Assembly (NCBI GenBank): GCA_017461235.1
Contig: JAFTYU010000004.1
Coordinates: 32,840-96,839 of the forward strand
From: Clostridia bacterium
GTDB taxonomy: Bacteria > Bacillota > Clostridia > Oscillospirales > Acutalibacteraceae
Length of the DNA: 64,000 bases
Reading direction: 5' to 3'
Shown here: piece by piece, positions 17,568 through 25,928 of the stretch
How positions within the stretch are numbered: position 1 is the stretch's first letter
Layout: each line of letters begins with the position of its first letter
Program-made: the position numbers and the translations under genes
Notes under the pieces: generated by a model
What the model was told of the DNA's origin: nothing
What the model saw: only the letters and a program-made list of their open reading frames with translations
The model's database searches: none

Positions 17568-18442
17568 TAATCGAAAACACAAACATTGAGTATGTAGAAC
17601 ACATTAAAAACTCTGTTTTTGATATTCCTAAAAGTGGGAATTATATAGTGCGTTCAAACAATCAATTGGTCTGGATTGAAGATTTTAAGACGAGAGAAAT
17701 ACTTATTCATAAAAAGTACAGGTCCCATATAATAAATAGTATTACACCTGATGAAAAGTACGGATTGTTTACTGCCGAAGGTGAAACAGAGCTTGTTGTC
17801 TTGTCATTACCGGATTTAGTCAAGGTTAATAGTATTTCTGTAGACTATTGTCCTGAGCTAACTTTTATTTCCAATAATGAAGTTATGTATTATCAATTTA
17901 CAAAACCACACCCGAATCGTGATTTGAAAATTTGGAATTTCAAGACCAATAAAATTGAAACCATATACTCCTCTGTGTCAGGTGGCGGTTTTTTTGAAAT
18001 GGATAAGTTTATTCGTTTAGAGGATGATGAGAACGCAAAAAAACACAAACTCATCGTATTTAATGGTAGAGAATCAAACTCATTCGATATCAATAAATGG
18101 TGGTGCAGTTATGATGATTTTTCACAATTAAACGGAACAAAGTTGTTGTGTACACCACGGAAAAACGGTGGAAAAACTGCGTATTTATGCGATGTTGAAA
18201 AGCAAACGTATGAAATTATATCCGAAAAAAATCTTTCAGGTTTAAGGTGGATAACAAAAGATTTCTTTTGGTTTGAGGAGCATTGCTATAAATTTCAATT
18301 CTATTCAGGTATTATGGATTTATCAGGCAATGTTCTTTGGATAACCAAAGGTGGATATCACTTAAGGAAATTAACCAATGACAACTATTTTTATGTAAAT
18401 TATTGCGGTGATAGTTTTTTGTTCAAAATATTGGATGAATAA
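17564..18442 (+). CDS. Putative immunity protein A' (paralogue of A)
   Basis: A 292-residue close paralogue of the protein at 12281-13159. Long identical runs occur at both ends (MIIENTNIEYVEHIKN; NKWWCSYDDFSQLNGTKLL), with variation concentrated in the middle (about residues 105-160). It starts at ATG 17564 overlapping the stop of the truncated tip. Blade-like repeats are conserved. It is retained intact although its toxin tip is broken, as expected for an orphan immunity gene protecting against siblings that still carry that tip. Confidence 0.7.
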   Translation: MIIENTNIEYVEHIKNSVFDIPKSGNYIVRSNNQLVWIEDFKTREILIHKKYRSHIINSITPDEKYGLFTAEGETELVVLSLPDLVKVNSISVDYCPELTFISNNEVMYYQFTKPHPNRDLKIWNFKTNKIETIYSSVSGGGFFEMDKFIRLEDDENAKKHKLIVFNGRESNSFDINKWWCSYDDFSQLNGTKLLCTPRKNGGKTAYLCDVEKQTYEIISEKNLSGLRWITKDFFWFEEHCYKFQFYSGIMDLSGNVLWITKGGYHLRKLTNDNYFYVNYCGDSFLFKILDE

Positions 18443-18463
18443 GACAGCGGGATAATATACCAA

Positions 18464-18584
18464 TCAGGGGACGGTTCTATGATTGAGCCATAAACCCTTA
18501 TAAATCAAGGTTTTGCTCTTTAGAATTTAAAATCAAGGGCGGTTTTCGTTGGGAAACCATCCAATAACAGAACCGCTCCCCTGA
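18464..18584. repeat. RHS-island repeat, full copy 3
   Basis: Starts TCAGGGGACGGTTCTATGAT and ends CAGAACCGCTCCCCTGA, followed by TTTTTTTC. Because its ends are complementary and T-rich sequence follows, this copy could also act as a transcription terminator. The preceding bases (AAGACAGCGGGATAATATAC) match those before copy 1, so gene and repeat were duplicated together. Confidence 0.85.
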
Positions 18585-18602
18585 TTTTTTTCTGATTTTC
18601 CC

Positions 18603-18631
18603 TTGTCCTGTTAAATATGGTATGTTAAAAT
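18603..18631 (+). promoter_or_regulatory. Candidate promoter
   Basis: TTGTCC (18603-18608), 17-nt spacer, TAAAAT (18626-18631), 40 nt upstream of the ATG at 18671. Confidence 0.45.
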
Positions 18632-18683
18632 GAAAATACTAATTTGAATAACATTTTGGAGGATAACACAATGAGTAAAACTG

Positions 18684-19085
18684 ATGATGCTATTTTTAAA
18701 AGAGCTTGATGCAAAATTTAACGATTTATTCGGTGATATTGAAGGTGTTGGTGAAGTATCAGATAACACCCTTACAGAGATGTTGCTGGATGACAATGCA
18801 GGTGGCTCGTCAGAGAGTTTGTTAAAAAACATTGTTTTAACCGATGAAAAAGGAAATGATGTTACATTTGAATTTCTTGATTTAATTAAATATAACAATG
18901 AAGAATATGTGGTGTTTCTACCTGAGGAGGAATCAGACGAAGCAGGTGAAGTTATTATTCTTAAAATTGAAACTTCTGACGATGGGGGCGAAACTTATGT
19001 AAGTGTAGATGATGAGGCAGCGCTTACAATTGTTTTTGAGATCTTTAAAGAGAGAAATAAGGATGTTTTTAATTTTGTCGATTAA
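18684..19085 (+). CDS. DUF1292-like acidic protein, start region frameshifted
   Basis: A 133-residue acidic protein. Its second half (VTFEFLDLIKYNNEEYVVFL ... DEAGEVIILKIE ... YVSVDDEAAL) matches DUF1292 (YrzB-like) proteins; the first half is an unassigned acidic extension. The only good ribosome site (GGAGG, about 18659) serves ATG 18671, which reads MSKTDDAIFKRA and stops at 18709. The long frame is +1 relative to it and has ATG codons at 18684 and 18687 without a ribosome site. A one-base difference in the TTTTTAAAA run would join them. Either the gene is frameshifted, or translation couples or shifts there. It closes the RHS island. Confidence 0.6.
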   Translation: MMLFLKELDAKFNDLFGDIEGVGEVSDNTLTEMLLDDNAGGSSESLLKNIVLTDEKGNDVTFEFLDLIKYNNEEYVVFLPEEESDEAGEVIILKIETSDDGGETYVSVDDEAALTIVFEIFKERNKDVFNFVD

Positions 19086-19179
19086 TTATTGAAAATAAGA
19101 CAAGGGATGGTTCTGCGTTTCAGTCTTAATGCTAAAAAATCTCTTTATAATCAACAGTTTTTAATTTAATACAAAAAAC

Positions 19180-19219
19180 AACCGTTTCGAGGTGTTTCCC
19201 CGAAACGGTTGGCTTTTTA
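19180..19219. terminator. Bidirectional terminator
   Basis: Stem AACCGTTTCG/CGAAACGGTT with an 11-nt loop. A T-run follows on the + side (GGCTTTTTATTT) and an A-rich stretch precedes it (T-run on the minus strand). It separates the island from the convergent sialidase gene. Confidence 0.8.
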
Positions 19220-20689
19220 TTTCCTTGTTTTATTATAAATTTTAGATTTGATTCTGTTTATAAATGAAAGCTTACCGTCGTCATGTGTTTTTAAGTCTTC
19301 TATTGTGAAAGCGGCAACGGATAACTCGAATTTATTGCTTTCATAAAGGTCAATTATATTGCCGTCGGCGGTTTCGGTAAGACATGAATAAACAAAACTG
19401 AAAGGGTTGAGACCGGTTGTTACATTTTTGCGGTATTTCCATTCGACAACATTGTTTTCATCATAAAGACCGATTTTTATAACCCCGCATTTTCGGATTT
19501 TTGCCGAAGGGTAAGAGATAACAATCGCATCTTTACCGTCAACCTTTTTGCTGTAATTTATAACGGAAAACTGACAGTTTGAGCAGTATGCAAGGTCTTG
19601 GTCAAGCGTGTATTTTCCCCAGGTTTCACCATAATCTGCAGAATCACAATAGCTGATGTATCCCGCGGTATTTCGTGAATACATTCTCAGAATGTTATTA
19701 TTGAGTAAAACAAACTGTGTTTCTGAGCTTTTTCCGGCGTTGCCAACCTTGTTGGCTTTTTCCGAACGGTGCCAGGTTTCGCCGTCATCGGTGTAGATAA
19801 CGCTTGTATATTCCTTGCCGTCATTGTTATCGTAAACGGCAAAAATAACTCTCGTTTTTCCATTCTTTTCAATACAGATGCCTCTGCCGGGGGCAAAACC
19901 CGTGAACCCCTTTGAATTAACTTCGGTATTCACTATTTTGCCGTCAGACCAGGTTTCACCGCCGTCTGTGCTCTTTTTTACCCAGAGATAGTATGTGGGA
20001 TAAATCTTTATGGGCGCGTAGGCGTAAAAGATGTTTGCAACGATTTCTTTATCACTCAGAGAGCCGTCTTTTTTCATTTGTTTTATCATAAACGGTGAAA
20101 GATTCTCGCCGTTTTTCTGATATATGTTGTAATCCTTATCAACAAAATAATCATTGTAAAGAGTGTTGTCCGCAAACTTAAGAACGGGTGCAAATCCGTT
20201 TTCAAATTCACCTACATAGTATGGGTATGTTTCTTTATTGAGTTTTGTGCTTTCGGCCTTGTTGGGTGTTGTTTTGTCGCAAAGAGCAAGCTTTCCGTCA
20301 ATATATCCGTTCTCTTTGCCGTATGTGCCTGCACTCCAAAGACCCATATATGCAGGACAGGCGTCGCAAACGTGATAAACTGTTCCGTCTGAGCTTTCAA
20401 CTATCGCTGAGTCAATGAATGACGCAGATGTTGCAACGGCTTTGTGATGGTCGATGTCTTCCATATCGTCAAAATGGTTGATGAATTTGACATCTGACCA
20501 ACTTTTGCCGTTGTTATCGGAATAACGCACGGCAGTTTCAATATTTGCAGGGTCATCGGAGCCGCCGCCGTAACGGATATCCGTACAAGCAATGATTCTG
20601 CCGCTTTTTAAGGTGTACATAGCAGGTATTCTGAAAAGCTTAGTGTTTGCCGTACCGGGAGCATAAGGGTTTGTTATGGTTTGTATCAT
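19217..20689 (-). CDS. Exo-alpha-sialidase (GH33, BNR repeats)
   Basis: A 490-residue sialidase of family GH33. The N-terminal FRIPAMYTLKSGRIIACTDIR carries the FRIP arginine-triad motif. Asp-box repeats are visible as SDNNGKSW, STDGGETW, TDDGETWH and SADYGETW, consistent with a six-bladed propeller. There is no signal peptide or anchor, so it probably acts in the cytoplasm on imported sialylated oligosaccharides, or is released by another route. It is the second gene after the GH38 mannosidase, with a 15-nt gap, and has its own ribosome site (GAGGTG) upstream of ATG 20689. The pairing suggests salvage of host N-glycan fragments. Confidence 0.85.
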   Translation of the reverse strand: MIQTITNPYAPGTANTKLFRIPAMYTLKSGRIIACTDIRYGGGSDDPANIETAVRYSDNNGKSWSDVKFINHFDDMEDIDHHKAVATSASFIDSAIVESSDGTVYHVCDACPAYMGLWSAGTYGKENGYIDGKLALCDKTTPNKAESTKLNKETYPYYVGEFENGFAPVLKFADNTLYNDYFVDKDYNIYQKNGENLSPFMIKQMKKDGSLSDKEIVANIFYAYAPIKIYPTYYLWVKKSTDGGETWSDGKIVNTEVNSKGFTGFAPGRGICIEKNGKTRVIFAVYDNNDGKEYTSVIYTDDGETWHRSEKANKVGNAGKSSETQFVLLNNNILRMYSRNTAGYISYCDSADYGETWGKYTLDQDLAYCSNCQFSVINYSKKVDGKDAIVISYPSAKIRKCGVIKIGLYDENNVVEWKYRKNVTTGLNPFSFVYSCLTETADGNIIDLYESNKFELSVAAFTIEDLKTHDDGKLSFINRIKSKIYNKTRK

Positions 20690-20704
20690 AATTACACCTC
20701 TTGA

Positions 20705-23700
20705 TTATTTTACGAGTCTGAAGGTTTTAACTTCAAAGGGTTTTATATTGAAGATGAGTTTGTTATCGGAGCAAGCAAATTCGCCTTCATTTTCTTCCAT
20801 AAGGTTACATTCGTAAACCTTTGAGAAGGGGAGATTTACCGTGAGTGTTCTGTCACCGCGTACGCGGCGGCTCTCATAAACTCGCAATATAATTCCGTTA
20901 CCGTCCTGAGCCTGTTTTACCGCGTCTATTATAATATCGTCATTATCGCAGTTGATAAAGCTGTAGCAGTCGGGCAGCTTGCCTTCGTGAGCATTCGTTA
21001 GTGTAGCCTTTAAGGGAAGGTTGAGCTCAAAGGCTTCTTTTACGGTACCGCCTGTCTGCCATGTGCCTGCGTGAGGATAATAGGCATACGTGAATGTGTG
21101 CATACCCAAATCGCCTTTTCTGTCCGGGCAGGTAGGAGCACGCAGAAGTGTTATTCTCATACGGCTGTCAAGTATATCATAGCCATACTTGCAGTCATTG
21201 AGAATGCTTACGCCGTAATCACCTTCGGAAAGGTCTGCCCATTTGTGGGCACATTGCTCGTAGCGCGCAGCATCAAAGGGTGAGTTGCGGTGAGTTGGAC
21301 GTTTAATTGCACCGTGAGCGGCTTCAAAAGTAGCTTCGTTATTAAGAATATTAACGTCAAAGGCTGCTTTCATAACCTTGTCGCGCTCCTGCCAGTCAAT
21401 CTCTGTTTCAAATAAAACTTTTCTGCTGTCGGCATAAAGAATGATGTTCTGTGTAATAGTTGATTTATTGAATTTTCTTGTAACTTTAAGCACCGCGCGA
21501 AGAGGTGAACGCTCCGTGATTTCGATGCTTTCTGCTTTGCGGAGCTCCCATTTTTTCTTTTCATAGTTTTGCTCAAGGTTCCAAGCAGTTTCGTGAACGC
21601 ATTTATCAATAAATACGGAAATAAGATTACCTTCACCATCAAGAGTTTCACGGTTGTTTTCTTTATCAAATATTGATGTAAGAATGCCGTTTTCGTCATA
21701 TTCTACGCGCAGAAGCTTATTTTCAATTACGCCGTCACCGATATGTACGTTTTCGGCATCTTTTGCAGTTGCGTAGGGGAAAAATTTGTATCCCATGGCA
21801 GGAACGTTTTCTGCAATAAATTCGGTGTATTCTTCACCGTTTTTTGTAAAGCTTCTGCAAAGAGAGTCAAAGGATTTGTTGCCCTTTACCGTAACGGGAG
21901 CGGTAACTGTGTGCGAAAGGAAGTTCCACACAATAATACCGGTTTCTGTTACGTTGATATCCGGGATAATTGCATCAAGGGCGCTGTTGAACATTTCGTT
22001 ACCTTCGTTTTCAAGCTTCTTGAAATCAGGTCTGCAATCCTCCATGGCTTCGTGGATGGATGTACCGGGAAGAATATCGTGGAACTGGTTTTTAAGAAGC
22101 AAAAGCCATAAGTTCTGCATTCTCTCTTTATCGTAGCCTTTACCGAAAACACCTGCCATTTCAATCCTTGAAAGTAAGAATTCATTCTTGCGGTTTCTTT
22201 TTTTAATGAATCCCTGGCTTGTATATGTGCCGCGGTGGTTTTCATAATATAATTCGTCATTATATACGGGGAGTTCGTCGCGGATTTTTTCTGCTTCCGC
22301 AAAGAATTCCTGCGGGTGCCCCATTCTTGCAGAAGGAAGTCCGGGGAAATTTTTGAGCCTTTTGGCATTTTCCAGCATTCTGTAGGTGCTTCCTCCGCCG
22401 CCGTCACCGTAGCCGAACATACCGAAGGCGGTTTTCATAGAGCCTTTTAAATCACATTCATCAGCAGATTCAACAAGGTAGGCAGGGTCATAATCTCCCT
22501 GATAGTGAGTTCTCTGGTTAAATGCAAGTATCTCGGAACCGTCTGCGCCCTTCCATTTGAAAAGAGTGTGCGGAAAACGGTTGGTATCCTGATTACGAAG
22601 TTTTGAAGTGATAAAATACTTCATACCGCTCTTTTTGATAATCTGAGGCAAAGCATGTGAAAAGCCGAAACAGTCGGGGAGCCAGTATGTATCCGATGAA
22701 ACACCGAATTCTTTAAGGAAAAACTCTCTGCCGTAAAGGAGTTGTCTTATCATACTTTCGCCTGATGCCACGTTTGTATCACATTCAACCCAGGTGTTAC
22801 CGACAATGTTCCATTGCACGTTTTTAACTTTTTCCTTGATTCTTTCGTAAAGCTCGGGGTTGTTATTCTTTATCCAATGGTAAACAATCGCCTGACTCTG
22901 TGTGAAGGTGAACTCGGGATAGTGGTCCATAAGGGCTAAATTGTTGGCAAAAGTACGTGACGTTTTGCGTTCTGTTTCCTGAACGCGCCAGAGCCACGCA
23001 ATGTCAAGGTGACTATGACCGTCCATAATAACCTCGAACTGAGGTGTGTGCTTTATTTTAGCAAGTTCGGTATCAAAATATTCGCAAGCCTCGGCAATAG
23101 ATTTTCTTGTGTCTGAATCATCAAAATTAAAGTCAACAAGGTGTAGAGAATCATCAAGAACTTTGTAAACCGCCTCGCGGATATAAGCATCTTTTATGTA
23201 TTTTAAAGCATCCCAAGCCATAACGCAGTTGAGATAGAATTTTTCGCAGATTTCATCAATGCAGGCGAAGTTTGCAAATTTTAATTTGTATTCCATTTCT
23301 TTTTTGCCTGCCATGGCATCGTTGCAGAAAGATGCGGAGTCAACAACTGCTTCGAGTTCGATATCCATCGGCTCACCGAATTTTAAAAATTTATCGTTCA
23401 TTACAACAGTTTCGCGTGCAACCCAACCGCTGTTTTCACGGGATGAAACGGAGTTGGCAATTTTACCGTCGATTTTAACCATGATTTCACCGCCGAAATC
23501 AAGGTTGAGATAAATCTTCTTGCCCTTGAAGCTTTCGGGTAGAGTGCACTGAGTTTTGAAAATTCTTGCGCAGTCATATCTTGCAAACCAATGCTCGCCG
23601 AGTTTTTTTGTTTCTGCGGTTTCGGGAAAAAATTCATACTTGCCCTCACCAAGATAATTGCCGTCATAAGAGATCCATTCAGGCATAGAAACGCTGTCGG

Positions 23701-23764
23701 TTTCACAGTATTTTTTTAATTGCTCCAGCATATCGAATAAAACGTGTTCTTTTGGGGTTCGCAT
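20705..23764 (-). CDS. Alpha-mannosidase (GH38)
   Basis: A 1019-residue cytoplasmic class II alpha-mannosidase. The catalytic-domain signatures are GHSHLDIAWLWRVQET (zinc-binding His and Asp), NTWVECDTNVASGES and WLPDCFGFSHALPQ (nucleophile Asp), followed by middle and C-terminal beta domains, the usual length for the bacterial family. There is no signal peptide. ATG 23764 is chosen because AGGAG lies seven bases upstream; a more upstream ATG at 23782 precedes that site. It heads a two-gene operon with the GH33 sialidase. The likely role is trimming alpha-mannosyl residues of imported glycans. Confidence 0.92.
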   Translation of the reverse strand: MRTPKEHVLFDMLEQLKKYCETDSVSMPEWISYDGNYLGEGKYEFFPETAETKKLGEHWFARYDCARIFKTQCTLPESFKGKKIYLNLDFGGEIMVKIDGKIANSVSSRENSGWVARETVVMNDKFLKFGEPMDIELEAVVDSASFCNDAMAGKKEMEYKLKFANFACIDEICEKFYLNCVMAWDALKYIKDAYIREAVYKVLDDSLHLVDFNFDDSDTRKSIAEACEYFDTELAKIKHTPQFEVIMDGHSHLDIAWLWRVQETERKTSRTFANNLALMDHYPEFTFTQSQAIVYHWIKNNNPELYERIKEKVKNVQWNIVGNTWVECDTNVASGESMIRQLLYGREFFLKEFGVSSDTYWLPDCFGFSHALPQIIKKSGMKYFITSKLRNQDTNRFPHTLFKWKGADGSEILAFNQRTHYQGDYDPAYLVESADECDLKGSMKTAFGMFGYGDGGGGSTYRMLENAKRLKNFPGLPSARMGHPQEFFAEAEKIRDELPVYNDELYYENHRGTYTSQGFIKKRNRKNEFLLSRIEMAGVFGKGYDKERMQNLWLLLLKNQFHDILPGTSIHEAMEDCRPDFKKLENEGNEMFNSALDAIIPDINVTETGIIVWNFLSHTVTAPVTVKGNKSFDSLCRSFTKNGEEYTEFIAENVPAMGYKFFPYATAKDAENVHIGDGVIENKLLRVEYDENGILTSIFDKENNRETLDGEGNLISVFIDKCVHETAWNLEQNYEKKKWELRKAESIEITERSPLRAVLKVTRKFNKSTITQNIILYADSRKVLFETEIDWQERDKVMKAAFDVNILNNEATFEAAHGAIKRPTHRNSPFDAARYEQCAHKWADLSEGDYGVSILNDCKYGYDILDSRMRITLLRAPTCPDRKGDLGMHTFTYAYYPHAGTWQTGGTVKEAFELNLPLKATLTNAHEGKLPDCYSFINCDNDDIIIDAVKQAQDGNGIILRVYESRRVRGDRTLTVNLPFSKVYECNLMEENEGEFACSDNKLIFNIKPFEVKTFRLVK

Positions 23765-23951
23765 AATGATTCTCCTAATCATAGAATATTTATTTTAATA
23801 TAGCACAATTAAAATGCGATTATCAAGAAGAAAAACGTATATTTGAAAGTTTTTATTATTATATAATAAAGTTGTTGTATTGTCTTTTAATTTAAGATGT
23901 TCCGTGGTATAATATTATGAATATTGATTTAAAAGGAGGGCGGAAAGTTTT

Positions 23952-25916
23952 ATGGATAAATTCAAGCTTGTTTCACCATATAAGCCCACAGGGGACCAAC
24001 CCGAAGCAATTAAAACGCTCGTTGACGGCGTCAACAAAGGTTATGATGAACAAACTCTTTTAGGTGTAACCGGTTCGGGTAAAACCTTTACGATGGCTAA
24101 CGTTATAGCCCAACTTAACCGCCCCACTCTCGTTCTTGCCCATAATAAAACACTTGCTGCACAGCTCTGCTCTGAGTTTAAAGAGTTTTTTCCTGAAAAT
24201 GCGGTTGAATATTTTGTATCTTATTACGACTACTATCAGCCTGAAGCATATATTCCTTCAACGGATACCTATATTGAAAAGGATAGTGCTGTAAATGACG
24301 AAATAGATAAATTGCGCCATTCCTCAACATCGGCACTCTCTGAAAGGCGCGATGTTATAATTGTTGCCAGCGTATCCTGTATTTACACTCTGGGCGATCC
24401 TATTGACTACCGCAGTATGGTTATTTCTCTGCGTACGGGTATGCAGAAGGACAGGGACGAGCTTATAAAAAAACTTGTGGAAATTCAATACGAACGCAAC
24501 GATGTCAGTTTCACGCGAAATAAGTTCAGAGTAAAAGGGGACACCGTTGAGATTTTTCCCGTTTATTCTTCGGAAAGTGCGTACAGAGTTGAGTTTTTCG
24601 GGGACGAGATTGACAGAATTTCCGAAATTCATCCCCTTACGGGTGAGGTTAAATGCACTCTTTCTCACGTTGCCGTTTATCCGGCATCACACTACGTTGT
24701 TGAGCCTGATAAAATGGAAAAGGCACTTGAAAATATTTATAATGAAATGGAGCAACGGGTGGAGGAGTTTAAATCTCAAGGTAAACTTTTAGAAGCTCAA
24801 CGTATTCAGCAAATAACACTTTATGATATAGAAATGCTCCGTGAAACAGGCTTCTGCAAGGGTATTGAAAACTATTCCCGTGTTATGTCGGGCAGGGAGC
24901 CCGGCTCTGCACCCTTTACATTGCTGGACTATTTTCCCGATGATTTTGTTTTGTTCGTTGACGAATCTCACGTAACGCTTCCCCAGGTGCGTGGTATGTT
25001 CGGCGGTGACCGTTCGAGAAAAGAAAGTCTTGTTAACTTCGGGTTCAGGCTTCCTTCTGCATTCGATAACCGCCCGTTGAAATTTGATGAGTTTTACAAA
25101 AAAACTCATCAGAAAATATTTGTCAGCGCAACTCCGGGTGAACTCGAAAAAGAAAAAAGCTCGCAGATTGCGGAGCAGGTTATAAGGCCCACGGGTCTTC
25201 TTGATCCCGAAATAAGCGTAAGACCTACCGAAGGTCAGATTGATGACCTTATATCCGAAATAAATATGCGAGTTGCCAAGGAAGAAAGAGTTCTTGTTAC
25301 AACTCTCACACGCAAAATGGCGGAAGACTTAACAGATTATCTCACCGATTACGGCATAAAAGTGCGTTATATGCATTTTGATGTTGATACCATTGAACGT
25401 ATGGAGCTTATACGTGACTTGCGTTTAGGTGAATTTGACGTTCTCGTAGGTATAAACCTTCTGCGTGAAGGTCTTGATATACCCGAAGTGTCCCTTGTTG
25501 CAATTCTCGATGCGGATAAGGAAGGCTTTTTAAGAAGTGAAACCTCGCTTATACAAACGGTAGGCAGAGCGGCAAGAAACGCCAACGGTCAGGTAATTAT
25601 GTATGCCGATGAAGTCACGGGCTCTATGGAAAGGGCAATTACGGAAACTTACCGCCGTCGTGAAAAGCAAATGAAATATAATGAAGAACACGGTATTGTT
25701 CCCGAAACCATAAAGAAGGATGTGCGTGAAATTCTGGAGATAAGCTCCAAGGATAATATTCAGGAGCGCGTAGCAAAGCGCAGACTTTCCGAAAAGGAAA
25801 AGAATGAGCTTATTGATGCTCTTACAAAAGAAATGAAAGCCGCCGCTAAACTGCTTGAATTTGAACACGCAGCATATCTTAGAGATAAAATACAAAAAAT
25901 CAAAGACGGAAAATAA
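23952..25916 (+). CDS. uvrB: Excinuclease ABC subunit B
   Basis: A 654-residue helicase-like damage-verification subunit of nucleotide excision repair. Walker A GVTGSGKT is at residues 38-45. The beta-hairpin region ([12 protein letters not shown]), the DESH box ([11 protein letters not shown]), motif VI (QTVGRAARN) and the C-terminal UVR domain that contacts UvrC ([20 protein letters not shown]) are all present. The length is normal. A strong AGGAGGG precedes ATG 23952, and a TATAAT at 23908-23913 is a likely -10 without a clear -35. No LexA box was seen in the 190-bp upstream gap, in contrast to dinB. It is followed after 12 nt by uvrA. Confidence 0.97.
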   Translation: MDKFKLVSPYKPTGDQPEAIKTLVDGVNKGYDEQTLLGVTGSGKTFTMANVIAQLNRPTLVLAHNKTLAAQLCSEFKEFFPENAVEYFVSYYDYYQPEAYIPSTDTYIEKDSAVNDEIDKLRHSSTSALSERRDVIIVASVSCIYTLGDPIDYRSMVISLRTGMQKDRDELIKKLVEIQYERNDVSFTRNKFRVKGDTVEIFPVYSSESAYRVEFFGDEIDRISEIHPLTGEVKCTLSHVAVYPASHYVVEPDKMEKALENIYNEMEQRVEEFKSQGKLLEAQRIQQITLYDIEMLRETGFCKGIENYSRVMSGREPGSAPFTLLDYFPDDFVLFVDESHVTLPQVRGMFGGDRSRKESLVNFGFRLPSAFDNRPLKFDEFYKKTHQKIFVSATPGELEKEKSSQIAEQVIRPTGLLDPEISVRPTEGQIDDLISEINMRVAKEERVLVTTLTRKMAEDLTDYLTDYGIKVRYMHFDVDTIERMELIRDLRLGEFDVLVGINLLREGLDIPEVSLVAILDADKEGFLRSETSLIQTVGRAARNANGQVIMYADEVTGSMERAITETYRRREKQMKYNEEHGIVPETIKKDVREILEISSKDNIQERVAKRRLSEKEKNELIDALTKEMKAAAKLLEFEHAAYLRDKIQKIKDGK

Positions 25917-25928
25917 AAAAGGATTTTT

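Noticed and set aside
19092-19170. Further copy of the RHS-island repeat after the DUF1292-like gene
   Set aside because: Only a short GGGATGGTTCTGCG-like segment is recognisable; too diverged to call.
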